The position numbers and the translations under genes are program-made. DNA of 64,000 bases from Rhododendron vialii (taxonomy: Eukaryota; Streptophyta; Magnoliopsida; Ericales; Ericaceae), in the NCBI RefSeq assembly GCF_030253575.1, contig NC_080568.1, positions 265,501-329,500 of the forward strand, written 5' to 3'. This document shows, piece by piece, positions 37,072 to 48,300 of this stretch; position 1 is the first letter of the stretch; each line of letters opens with the position of its first letter. The notes under the pieces are model-generated. The model saw only the letters and a list, made by a program, of their open reading frames with translations. It was not told the origin of the DNA and searched no databases.

Positions 37072-38679
37072 ATCTTAGAAGTGGTTAGAAGTTCGAAGCT
37101 GCAAGGAAAGAAATCGTCTAGAATATATGCTTTGCTAGGTCAAATTCGAACCAAAATGTATGTGTGATTGGGTGGTTAAAGATGACACTTTAAAATCTCA
37201 AAACATGTCAATTTTTGTTAAAATGTCATTACAAAAAAGATTAAATTTTATTTTAATGTTAGTTTATTTAACAAATTGACATGGAAATTACCTTCGTTCC
37301 GCTTTTGCTCCTTAAAAAACAAATACTTACTTGTAATTTTCAAGCTTAAAATAGTAAGCTTACTAAAATAAATAAAAAAATGCAATATGAATCTTGTTTG
37401 ATAGATCTCAATAAAATCTATCAAACCCTGCAAAAAAATTAAAAAATTATTTTTTAAAATCTATTATTTTTATGCTTGAAAATAAATTTTTATATTTTAA
37501 GTACTTATTTGAGAAAGTAGAATCGGGAATATATGTCAGTTTAAAAAAAGGTGACAATTGTTATTTCCTTCAAAAACAGCAGAATCTTCCAGTCAGTAAT
37601 ATTGAACTCAGCATTCCTTCCGTGTATTTGCATCTTCGCCCATCCTTCCATTTTAAAGAGCAGCAACTAAGGTAAGCAGGGGATTAATTGGAGCATATTT
37701 ATGATTCCAAAACCAGCCTAACCATTTTTCAGCAAGCAACCATCAAGATAGATCAAATCATATCGATCAGCATCCACCGACATCATATATGAACAAACCA
37801 GCAGCATTAATAACCTCAGTATCCAAATCAACTGATGGAGAAAAAATCAGCAACATCTCTTATAGCCCATCCTAGTATCAGGCGATGATAAGAGATAAAA
37901 GGTGCCCTTCCTTGTATCAGCAGAAACCATCACGCACTGTTGAGGAGAGTGGATCAAAACCACATAGATCAAATCATATCAGCATAGCCATTTTTTTGGC
38001 TTGGGAAATGACCAGTATTAGAGCTCATTTTTTGAGACCTCCTGTCAAATAATGACTTCGGCTTCAGAAATGACTTACCATTAGAGTTGCTTTAAGAATT
38101 TGGCCATACTCCGGAAAGTATTTGTACATGCGTGCCGTACTATTTTTCTTAGTTTTTTTTTTTTAATAACAAAATGGTGCCGATATATTTTGAAATTCGC
38201 AGAATTTAAGATGCTTCCAATAAAATGGTGGGAAATACACTGTTACAGGGGTCAACTACAGGAATCATTGAGTCCTATTATTTCTTTTCTAACTGTGCAA
38301 GAACTTTAAGAAGCTAACAGCGCCCATACAGATTTTTTTGGGGGTACAAATTATTCAATATTTTGCCTATAAATCGAAACAAAATCTGAGAGAAGTACCT
38401 CCTATACAAAACATGATAGAACCATAATCTGCAATAGTTTTTAAACTTGCACCAACGAACTCGAACATCAACGCAAATATAAAAATGCAACCTTCATTTA
38501 TTCACAAAGCTGGGTAAAGTGCAACTTGTATGAACTTATTATCATGAGGTGCATGGTGAAAATTTTAGTACAAATTCTAGGAAGCAAAGTGACCGGCAAT
38601 AGATATCAGTAGAGAACTTCCATTGGAACATCCTTTGCCTTGGGTATAGTAATTTCAACAAACACCTTATACGCATTGT

Positions 38680-39678
38680 CTATTTGGTGGCTGCTGATTG
38701 CTTTTGAATAAACTCCTTCAACTTGGCAATTGCGTTCCCAAAATGGGGAAATTCCGGAAAGAAGCAAAAGCTGTGGATGGCGTCTGGATACTCAACCAAC
38801 TCCACTTCCTTACCAGACTTCCTTAGCCCCTCAAAATAGCTCCTCTGCCTATCCTGTAACGGATCAAAACCACCAACAAACACAACCGTCGCCGGGAACT
38901 TAACCGCCCTTATAGCACCAGACACATGCGCCGCCTCGTGGTCCCTACCCGATCCTTTCGGCAGAAACGACCTCCACATCCAGTCTGTACGTCTCGTGTT
39001 AAGAATTGGCGCTCTGGCGAGGCAGAGTTCCGATTCTGTGCGCTCTTCTCCACCGAAAAACGGCTGTATCGCCACCAGTCCAATAATTTTCACCTTCTCA
39101 AAAACGTGATCGCAGGCTCTGAGCGTCACGTGATGGGCTATGTTACCGCCTGCGCTGTCGCCGACGATAAAACACCGGTTGAGATCAGTAGACGAGGGTA
39201 AAACGGCGTAGTTTCGTGCGTCGATGAATTTTAGTACGTCAAGGCCGTCGTCGTACTGGCAAGGGTAGCGGTGGTCAGGCGCGAGGCGGTAGTTGACTGA
39301 AATGACGACAGCTTGGAGATTGCGAGCGAGTCTACGGCATAAATTGTCATAGGTAATGGAGTTTGGCGCAAATGCTACGAACCCGCCGCCGTGGAAGTAG
39401 AATAGGAGAGGGAGGGTGGAGGCGGGGGAGGAGGAGGGAGAGGGGACGTAGAGGCGGAACCAGAGGTTGCGGGAGGGGTCGACTGTGACGTCGAAGGAGG
39501 TGACGCCTTTGGCGGAGGAGGGTGGAGATTTGAGGTCGAGGAGGAGGAGGAGGCGGCGTATGAGGTCGAAGCGACAACCGGCGTCGAATGCGAAAGATAA
39601 CACGGCGAGGAGTAGGCGGGTGTACCAGGGAATTTGGTCCCGCCATGGACTGGGGTTGGCGCCAAAACCGGTGGTCAT
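38680..39678 (-). CDS. Carboxylesterase, alpha/beta hydrolase (CXE18-like)
   Basis: A single uninterrupted frame of 332 codons starts at the ATG at 39678; lack of introns is usual for this family. It shows the full plant carboxylesterase signature: oxyanion-hole HGGG (96-99), nucleophile elbow GDSAGG with S175, and the acid and base of the triad in GGFDPL (D272) and AIHSF (H302). Length fits the family (about 310-340 aa). HGGG and the GDSAG elbow place it with the hormone-sensitive-lipase-like class that includes CXE esterases and the non-catalytic receptor GID1. The intact His at 302 argues for an active enzyme, not GID1. I recall closest resemblance to Arabidopsis CXE18. The substrate is unknown; soluble esters or xenobiotics are usual. 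The frame is open further upstream to 40026, but that part enters a transposon, so the shorter start is preferred. Confidence 0.93.
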   Translation of the reverse strand: MTTGFGANPSPWRDQIPWYTRLLLAVLSFAFDAGCRFDLIRRLLLLLDLKSPPSSAKGVTSFDVTVDPSRNLWFRLYVPSPSSSPASTLPLLFYFHGGGFVAFAPNSITYDNLCRRLARNLQAVVISVNYRLAPDHRYPCQYDDGLDVLKFIDARNYAVLPSSTDLNRCFIVGDSAGGNIAHHVTLRACDHVFEKVKIIGLVAIQPFFGGEERTESELCLARAPILNTRRTDWMWRSFLPKGSGRDHEAAHVSGAIRAVKFPATVVFVGGFDPLQDRQRSYFEGLRKSGKEVELVEYPDAIHSFCFFPEFPHFGNAIAKLKEFIQKQSAATK

Positions 39679-40001
39679 CACTGATCGATGTTGTGAAGGC
39701 CAGTAGCCTATTTGCGTTCGTTTAAATAGTGGTATGAAAAATTGAAAACCGTAGGCTCGTGAAATTTTCCGTTCCGGGTGGGTTTTCAGTTCTGGTCGGT
39801 GATCGCTAGGCGCATTCGAGTTGTCTATTTTATTTTTGGATGACTCAGATTTGGAAAGAAAAAAAAGGAAAAAGAAAGTGCTGAGGTGGGAGGAAAGAGA
39901 GAATTTCAATCCGAAGTATCCAAAAGTGTATTCAACAGCCCGAATAACTGAGTGGATATCACGTGCGATATACTCAGCACCGAAATTTTTTTCCATGTAA
40001 A

Positions 40002-41149
40002 CAAGGGCGGAGGGAAAGATATACAAGTGGGGTCAGCTGACTTCCAAATTTTGATAGAGATGAGTATACTTTTCACCCAATTTTTACTTAATTGACCTCA
40101 CTTTGAAATACTAATTTGCCTCAGTTCATTCAAAGATTTGATACTAAATACAAAACGGGGGCAAAATAGAATCTCCTTTATCTGTTTCCTGCAAAAATCT
40201 TCTGACGTTTTGTTTCATCAGAAATAATTTTTCAATCGGCATGGAGGATTCTATGGAGGTATGAGCCCCTTCTCTTCTTCCTCATCCGAACCCGGGGTGT
40301 TGTAGTGCACCTGTACACTACATGTGTAATGTGATTGATCCGACTGTCCATCTCGGCAATGGATAGCTCGAATTTTAATCTAAACAATAGATGACTTGAA
40401 TTTGTAGGAGTTCTGATTAAATCTGAACCATCTATACCGAAATGGACGCCCGGTATAGCCCCTCCTGATCCTCCCCCGGGCCCCCTCTCTCTTTACCCTC
40501 TCCCTCTCTCGGTCTGATTTTCAAACAACCATGGCAAGCAAAAGCTTGGGTTTGTTTTTGGAAAATGACGGACAATAATGTGTTTTGATGATTAATACCG
40601 GTCAATGACATTTTCAGCATTAATAAATGTTCTTAACTTGTTCTTAGCGGTTATTAATTATCAAAACACGTACTGAGCCGTCATTTTCCCTTTGTTTTTT
40701 GAACACCACACAACAGTTAAAGGGCCTTCAATTAGCTTTCTTTAACCATATCAGGTGTGATTTCAAAAAAAAAAAAACCATATCAGGTGAGATAATGAAC
40801 ACTTGGGCTCCACTTTGAAATTAAAAACCCTAAACCTAAATCAATTTGGGGCAGAATTGGTTGATTTCTTAAATTCACCCCCTTTTTCTTTTTCTTTTTT
40901 TTATTTAGATTTTGTAACTTAGGAAAACCTTGTCGGATTTTCTTTCACAATTCAGAATTGGTTATCTCGTAGCGTTGTTTTTTTGACAAATTTCATAATA
41001 ATTGGTTGGGGGTGATAATGTGTATTTCATGGTTTGAACTAGTTTAACCTTGAGTCTGTTAAGAAGCATATCCATACTGATCTCTTTGCTCCATTGTCAA
41101 TGATGTAGATTCTTGACCTTACAATCTGAAAATCCTCGCTCCGCCCCTG
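40002..41149. mobile_element. Non-autonomous hAT element (1148 bp) upstream of the carboxylesterase
   Basis: The left end CAAGGGCGGAG and the inverted right end CAGGGGCGGAG are hAT-style TIRs. The flanks are an exact 8-bp duplication, CATGTAAA, at 39994-40001 and 41150-41157. There is no transposase frame inside. It contains a nested MITE at 40560-40690 and begins 324 bp upstream of the carboxylesterase ATG, so it must lie in or next to that promoter. Confidence 0.9.
40560..40690. mobile_element. Mutator-type foldback MITE (131 bp), nested in the hAT element
   Basis: It begins GGAAAATGACGG and ends CCGTCATTTTCCC. The arms continue to pair through GTGTTTTGAT and ATTAATA, and most of the element is a hairpin. 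The 9-bp flanks TTTGTTTTT (40551-40559 and 40691-40699) are identical. It inserted after the surrounding hAT element. Confidence 0.87.
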
Positions 41150-41710
41150 CATGTAAACTAGGACTTTTACGTGTACAACCCCCCTAGTTGTACTGAGGCA
41201 AGCACTGAATATCTATCTTCTCCAAGCTGGACCTCCATCTAGAATTGATCGTACCAGATGATGGAAAAAAGCTTGATCTCTAACTTTGTGGATTAGTATA
41301 TACTAATTCAATCTGCGTTTGATTATCCCATTGGATGTCGTTACAAAGACAGGGAATTCACATGGCTGTCTTGTAGAATTTAATACCCGCCGTGATTGTA
41401 TTGTATTATATGGTACGACCATTTTAAGTGTGTAGTCATTTGAGAAAGTAGGTAGTAGATACACGATCTAGGAGCCTCCATGGAGAGAGGTCCACGGAGT
41501 GATTTGAGAAAGTAGGCAGTAGCCTGCTCGAGCGTGATGTGAGCCATTAAGTTCGCTCTGATGTTACGCCTAGGAAGAACTGCAAAAAGGAAATATTGGA
41601 AGACTTAACCCAACTTTGTGTTTTGCTTAGATAACATATACTCCTATTTGTTACTATTGTTAACCGTATCGAGAAACAAGAAAGAAAAGTTACTAATTAT
41701 CAAATTCTCG

Positions 41711-41863
41711 TTGGGGAGTGATTTCTGCACTTCCCAAAATGTTAACGTTCACAATTCCAAAATTGGGGAGTGATTTCTGCACTTCCCAAATTGTTAACGT
41801 TTACAATTCCAAAATTATTAACGTTTTCGTTAACAATTTGGGAAGTGCGAAAATCACTTCCCT
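41711..41863. mobile_element. Small MITE with an internal 52-bp tandem duplication
   Basis: The left arm GGGGAGTGATTTCTGCACTT, then CCCAAAATGTTAACG, pairs with the right end, which reads GGGAAGTGATTTTCGCACTT inward. The left arm and its next bases are directly duplicated at 41711-41762 and 41763-41814. The target duplication is unclear. Confidence 0.7.
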
Positions 41864-42348
41864 TCTTGTTTCTACTCACTGTCCTATGCACATATTCCGT
41901 ATGTAGGTTCTGTTTTGCGCCAAAAACTATCCCTCTAAAGTCTAACAAAGTTAGGTTATCGTAAAGGCAGTAGATTGGTTCAATCTAATACGTGTATCAT
42001 GCATTTAAAGCACACAGTCCTGTTGTTCGGCAACCCTCTCCTGTTGTAGCTTCTTTTGTCTTTTTTTCTTGGGTTTATTGAAGAAATGGAAAAGACATAA
42101 TTGATAATCACATGAAAAACAATTCCACTCCTTCGGTCACCTTTTAAGTTAGTTTCATTTCATATCCTACACGCTTGTAATCGGTTTTTGTACTTGATTC
42201 GATTGCTTCAAGTGGCTTCAGCTCCCATCCATACATGATCACACCTCGCTAAACTCATATTTTGCAGACCCGTTACAGGCATGTAATCATGATTCAAACC
42301 ATTCATCTCGTAGAACTCACATAAAAGAATACATCTATAAAAAATCAA

Positions 42349-43711
42349 GGTGAAAGTACATAAACACCTTTTCAACTATCACTTTTTCTCGTAAACCCTC
42401 TGTTACATTTAAAAGCGTCCATGGATACCCCCTCACCTATTCCTGTTACCCAAGTAACACCTTTCCGTCTCAGAACTGTTTGCTGGGAGGTCACATGTCA
42501 GCAAATTAGGCATTTTTTGGACAAAAATGCCCTTTGACAATTCACAATCCACCATTGTCGCCACCACAATCTACAATTCGCCACCACTGACTTCAGTACT
42601 TCACCACCTCCACCATTGTCTCCGCCACAATTCCAAACCACCGCCAAGCACCAATCACCACCACCAAACCCCCCTCACACACTCGGTCTCCAACAGTCAC
42701 AACTATCACAAACCACAAATTACCAATTTCAAAAAACTCCAAAATCAAACCCTAACCCCAATTTCAGAAATCTCTGAAATCACTTTGAATTAACGTACAA
42801 GTTATCATTTCAAAAATTTCCCTTGCACAGCAGCCCCTCTCATTCAACCGAATTGACTCAGATTTGTAAAACCATCAAACTAGTGCCGTCGAACAAGAAA
42901 ACTCCCGACGAGGAATGTCGTTCAATTGACTCGATTTTGTGTGGCTATCGGCGACGTCGGCAATTGTCGAATGAGGAGCAATGGCTTTCTCTTTATCTCT
43001 CTCTCTTGCATAGAGATTATATAATTATTCACCGTTTATTATGATTCATTGAGTATAGTAATCAAAGGATCGACCAGGGAAATAGAACAAAATCCTTACG
43101 ATTTTCGCAGCCATTGATCTATCAAGCAATAGACCCCCTTGTAGCGGGCATGGGCGGCGCTGGTGCTGTTCCAAAACTTGCTCCAGATCTCCTCCTGGCT
43201 ACTGCTCAAGCTCTCCACCTCCGCCCCGAAAACCAACACCAGCAGCACCCGCACCGTGGCTATGTAGAATTGTAGATGCCATGGTTGATGAGGTAATGGT
43301 AGCCCAACTTGACGTACTTGAGGTTCATCGCTGGACAAAGTCCGGCTGGCGTCTCCAGACGCGGATGGAGAAGGTGAAGGAGCCTGCGTTCGGGCCTGAG
43401 AACTCGATGACTCCCTTGTTTACTATCTCAGTGGATAGCATGTCCTGTTCTCCCCCCGATCACCCCACCTCCTCCTCCTCTCTCTCTCTCTCTCTAAGAG
43501 GTTGGGTAAATAATTTCAGAATTTTTTTTTAAAATTTTCCTTGAAGGGCATAATAGAAATGGGTATCTTGGTCATTTACTCCATTCCGTTAACGGAGTTA
43601 GCATTTTTTTTTGTTTTCAGTAGTTGAGGAGGTCTCCATGAGTGCTTTTAAATCTGAGGAGGTGTTTACGAGAAAAAGTGATAGTTGAGGGGGTGTTTAT
43701 ATACTTTCACC
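42349..43711. mobile_element. Mutator-type element carrying gene fragments (Pack-MULE, 1363 bp)
   Basis: The terminal inverted repeats read GGTGAAAGTACATAAACACC (left) and GGTGAAAGTATATAAACACC (right, inverted). Similarity continues inward through CAACTATCACTTTTTCTCGT. The flanks are an exact 9-bp duplication, AAAAATCAA, at 42340-42348 and 43712-43720, the Mutator signature. The interior has no transposase. It holds GC-rich sequence including a recognisable, broken piece of a 3-ketoacyl-CoA synthase gene on the minus strand (43171-43452), so it is a gene-capturing non-autonomous MULE. Its left half (CCACC-rich, 42527-42790) may be captured too but I do not recognise it. Confidence 0.9.
43171..43452 (-). 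pseudogene. Captured 5' fragment of a FIDDLEHEAD/KCS10-like 3-ketoacyl-CoA synthase gene
   Basis: Reading the minus strand in pieces gives [35 protein letters not shown], then NLKYVKLGYHYLINHGIY, then IATVRVLLVLVFGAEVESL and EEIWSKFW. These blocks, in this order, match the start of KCS10 (FIDDLEHEAD), the elongase enzyme of epidermal very-long-chain fatty acid synthesis. At least two frame breaks are present, at about 43328 (between PDFVQ and NLKYV) and between NHGIY and IATV. Only the N-terminal region is present, without the catalytic Cys or His. It is a dead fragment inside the Mutator-type element. Downstream, a short open stretch (YKGVYCLIDQWLRK) ends at a GTAAGG donor-like site and may come from another gene. 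Confidence 0.85.
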
Positions 43712-43825
43712 AAAAATCAATTTAAGCACATATCAGTAGACGCATGAATAAGTTATATTATGTCCCGGTAAATGGACGATTTAAGTCTAAAACACTTTTT
43801 CCATCCATTTTGTAGACAAAATATA

Positions 43826-44149
43826 GGGCGCCGCTATTCACAGCCCTCTATTTTCTCCCATAGTCCGTTAAAAATTTTCAATTATACTCGACAGTTAGTT
43901 ACCGAAATTGAGATATATTTTCAGCATCCAATTACCGAAATATAATATTTTTTTCAACAACTATTTACCGAAAATGCATGTTTGGCAGTTGTTTACCGAA
44001 AGTTGAACATATTTTCGACATATAGTTACCGAAATATAATCTTGTTTTCAACAGCAATTTACCGAAATGTTATTTATGATTTTCAACAACTATTTACCGA
44101 AATGTAGTGGGTTATGGGAGAAAATAAAGGGTTGCGAATAGCAGCGCCC
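43826..44149. mobile_element. hAT-type MITE (324 bp) with internal repeats
   Basis: The ends GGGCGCCGCTATTCACAGCC and, inverted, GGGCGCTGCTATTCGCAACC pair on through CTATTTTCTCCCATA. An exact 8-bp duplication, AAAATATA, lies at 43818-43825 and 44150-44157. Inside, a unit with TTTACCGAAA and TTTTCAACA repeats about six times with a period near 30-40 bases. Confidence 0.87.
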
Positions 44150-44749
44150 AAAATATAACTTGTCCGCATACTCTCTACGAATTTTGATGAAATGAACAAT
44201 TTGGATCATAGTCGTGGACTCTTGGTGTGCCCACATAGCAATAATTTGAACGGGTATGAACAAAATTGAGTATAGAGAGGAGGTGAACCCGCTTTAGGTT
44301 GGGCTCAAACCACAAAAGAACCAATCACATTGGGTTGGGGCTTGGGGTTATCTGTGCCTATATCCCGTCCCCATCTCCTGTCCCGGTGCTCAAATATTGC
44401 CAGTGTCACTTGCGAAATCCCAACCCTTGACAAAATCCAGGCAAATTTTCTCTCCTTTCCCAGCATTCTTTCGTCCACCGACAATACCTCTAGCTCTTAC
44501 TGGACTGCCTAATCCTACTTCAGGTTCAAGCTCAACTCCGGAAACTAGTCTTGTACTGTCCCACGATTTAGTTTGCAGCTCATGCCATGAAGATGCTATG
44601 CATACATAATTTAGCATCCTGGAAGTCGTGTGACTGAGAATCGATGGGAAATTCATTTGAAGAGCCCTGTATTGCTCTCGGAGTTGAGAATCCTTTTACC
44701 AGAACTTGAATGGTCCTCTAACCTTTCAAAAAAGAGCCACTCCATTGTA

Positions 44750-44835
44750 CACGTAGCAGTGTGCTTGGGTGGCTGGCGGCGGCGTTTCCTGGGTTCAAGC
44801 CCCAGGCAAGGGAAATCAAGGTGCAATCTTGCGAC
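44750..44835 (+). mobile_element. Possible tRNA-derived SINE head
   Basis: TAGCAGTGTGCTTGGGTGG resembles a pol III A box, and about 40 bases on, GGGTTCAAGCCCC is a good B box. This looks like the tRNA-related head of a SINE. It is not a full tRNA because the acceptor stem does not close. The 3' end and target duplication were not found. Confidence 0.4.
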
Positions 44836-45344
44836 CACGGAGGTGTCAGTAAGAAAATACTCTTATTCGTTATTCAAGTATGAGAGGTTGAGAGTAACAA
44901 AACTAAATACTCTCTCGACTTGGTGGGTGTAGGGATAGAACCCACAACGGTACACACTATATGAAATTTGAAACTCTAATGGTTCCCGGTAAGAGACTCT
45001 CAGAAGGCATCATTGAGGTTTAGGATTGCCTGCTCTTTCACTTTTCCCTGGCTGTTCAGATTTCCAACAAACCATATCTTCGTAATCACATACCAAAAAT
45101 ACAACTTAACGACTAGCCCGTTTATCTTACGTATGAGGCTATGCCTTGGACCAGATTTCTTTTGAGAGTTTCTCTATCAAAAGAAGAAATGGTAATGTAT
45201 GGTCATGGAGAGAGGAAACCTTACGTTAGGATCGTAGATTGCTAAAGGCGGCAATTCTATAATCAACAAAGGAAGCCAAATCACAACAAAACTCCAAGTT
45301 CTACCAGAAAATGGAAGGACCACTGCCGAAACTGACCTCAATTC

Positions 45345-48300
45345 TCATTTCTTGGTTTTATCAAGAACTTCGATATATCTCTTCGGGATTCCATATTGCT
45401 CAACCAGATGTCTTCCAAGATCATCAATCACACCCCCTTGAATAAGAACTTCATGCCCCTTCTTACCTGAACACACAAGAAAAATAAAGTTACAAATAAA
45501 GTGAAATGAGAACCAAGAATTTAGAAGGACCTCCGACCCCACCAATAAGATGCAGGTAATATCAAGTTTTGCAGCATCCAAAGTAAGCAATCGTAAAGCA
45601 CCCTCCATCATAGACATTATGAAAATAAAACATGCATGCTTAATAAATTTCCACATCCATATAACTCTTAGGAAAAGGTCAAGATGCATTCCAGGTCTTA
45701 AAAAGACTTACTCCATATTTATGAACAGCCAGGATGAAGACCAACTAGTGAACATCTCTAACACTTCAATGGAGAAACTGAACTTATGCCCATTGTTCTA
45801 TAACAACCAGAAAAAAGGACATTTCAAAATGAAAGTGAAGATAATAAGACACCAAACCTGGTAATTCTGCCACTGATGTACTACAAGCAAATTTCTTCTG
45901 CAGCTCTGATGCCAATGCTTCAGGATCCAGCAAAAATGACTCCAACCCTGAGAGTTTTGTCACTTTCTTGTTACCTTGCCTCCGCTCTGTCATTAATTGG
46001 ATGGTCTTCAGAGCACCTTTGCGGACAACTGACTCCTTTCCTCTAGTAACTCTGTGATGTGCTTGCATTCGGCTAATAAACGTAGGCCCTAAATCCTTCT
46101 TATGAATTTCAGTTGGGTAAGTTGAACCTTTCTTGATGGTTCCCTTGTACAAACCATCACAAAGTGTAGCATCCAAAACCACAATGGACTTGTTTGTTGG
46201 TTTAACTAGGTTTTCTTGCTCAATATACCTAAATACAACATCAGTGGCTTCTGAGGCAATATAAAGTTGCCCCATATCAACTCCTACAGAAGCAAAAATG
46301 GGATTCACATGCACACTTGGTTTATAGATCTCTATCACTTCCACTACTTTGTGGAAGTGCCCTTCATTTGGACTGGAATCCATGGTTTGCTCATTTTTCT
46401 CAACTTTCCGTTTCTCAGGCTTGAAGGTTGAATAGTCCGGATGGCTACGGTTGATAGAAACTAGTGTAACCTCTTTCTTATGTTTATCTTCCTTTACCGA
46501 TATCTGTAAACAGCATCAAATAAACAGGAAAAGGAAAAACAATCAGAAATAAGCAACCTCATATAAACTGAGAGAAAGTAATATGGTCGCTCAATAAAAC
46601 TCCACAGCAATGCAGGAAGAAACGTATTTCCAGGTAAAAATTAAATTTGCAGACAAAATCATTGGTTCCTTTTACCCTTTTTATTCCTTCGAAAGATGGA
46701 TATTTCTCTTCTCAATGAAGAGAGAATTCCACACAGAAACTTGACAAGATAAGTTAAAGTATCAATCCCAGCAGTTAGCACTCATAATAAGCCAAAACTA
46801 TTGAACAGCTCTGATTAAGGACTGAGATACACCATTTTAGCCTTAAACTAAACTTTATAAAGTATTTCAATGTTGAAAAATGGAAGACAACAATTGACAT
46901 CTTTGGAAACATCCACCACATTATCTATGCAACAATCCCATCATCCCAACATTCTGCCACCACGAAGGTATGCCTATGCCACGGACAAGAAGCAAGAAAG
47001 TATGCCAACTTCTTGCCAAATTTACCGATTTCTGAATGTAGATGTACCATTTTCACGACCGTGCATTCCAAAATGTAGTTCACTATTATATTACCATTTT
47101 CTGGAAACAAAGGTCAGTCCTGGCAGAAGCTGCAAGTTGTCCTCTATAACAACCCAAGCACATGCCAACAAAAAGCATTCATGAGTTGACATCCTGTCCT
47201 ACCTCTGTTTCCTCCAAGGTACCGAACTCCTCCTTCCCCTAGGCTAGAGGCTCTTGTTCATCACCACCAGAACCTTCCTTTGTCTCCATGTCAACCTCTC
47301 TCTACCCACCTTGTTTCCCAAAATCACCGGAATCACACCAGGGTCAACGGAATTGTACTTGGTTTACCATATTTCCTCCACACAACTTCAGTAGACTTTC
47401 ACTTTCCCAAAGAGCCTAATCCTTCATCACAAGAAATTAAGCTGATGGAAAAACAGCTTTTTTGACTAATTACAACAGCATTCAGAACCATCAGTAAAAA
47501 ATAGCAACTCCACTACCAAGATTAGAAGCCAAATTTGGTAGGCATCAGTAATGATAAAGCTAGCTGCCACCTTAAGATTAAAACCGATAAAGCAACTATT
47601 TCTTATCAGAAAGCCAAAAGTCTGCCCTGAGAATTTGCATAAATCAGTTTACAGCTGATCTTAAACAATCTCGCATGATCAAAGTTAGAACACCACATGT
47701 TAGTTCCAATTTCTTTTACAAGTACCTAGGTATAGCACGATCTAAGCAAGAAAAATGTATTAAAGAAGTAGGAAACGCACCAGTCCTGCAGATGATTTAG
47801 ACTGTAACCACTTCGACAATTTCTTGTATGACGACTTCTTGATATCAAGGGTGATACCTGAAGGCCTACAGGGTAGGACATGACTCGACCTACACCAGGG
47901 AAGGAAACAAAAATCCAATGGTACTTCTCAGAAAATTGAGAACAAGAAGAACATAGAAAATCAAAAGGAAACATGGTTCTTTGCAAGATTAAGTGATTGT
48001 GGATGCAGACAAGTAAAACTGTCAAATGTGAACCGTAGCCAACATTTTCTAACTTTAGACTAAAAAATACCTTGAGGACAAAATGCAACCCTAATAGTTT
48101 ACACTTCAGCAGTAACTTCATACAAACGAGTCACGTTTCAAAGCTAATGAATAAATTGCTTCAATCAAATGTTAAAATAACAATATCTCCATCCCCACTG
48201 CAATTGTAGTGTGTGGCCTTTTGCTGATCCAAAACTTACATCAAGCAGTCACTTTGGTGCCAACAAGTTGCCACTGGGCAATTGCAGCTGTTGGACAATT

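Larger units (their letters stand above)
34866..38679. other. Gene-free region between GDPD4 and the carboxylesterase
   Basis: No coding sequence is recognisable. The region is AT-rich, with the terminal-inverted-repeat elements at 35.7-37.1 kb and an AAGTACTT/CAAGCTTAAAATA-type repeat at about 37310-37510. The right-hand part (37.5-38.6 kb) should include the 3' UTR of the carboxylesterase gene. Confidence 0.5.

Noticed and set aside
39679-40026. N-terminal extension of the carboxylesterase frame (to 448 aa)
   Set aside because: The extension has no homology I recognise, its first codons lie in the hAT element, and the family length fits the start at 39678.
42527-42793. 88-codon His/Ser/Thr-rich plus frame
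   Set aside because: It is low-complexity sequence inside the Mutator-type element with no recognisable domain.
44750-44835. A functional tRNA gene
   Set aside because: A and B boxes are present, but the acceptor and anticodon stems do not form, so it is more likely a SINE head.
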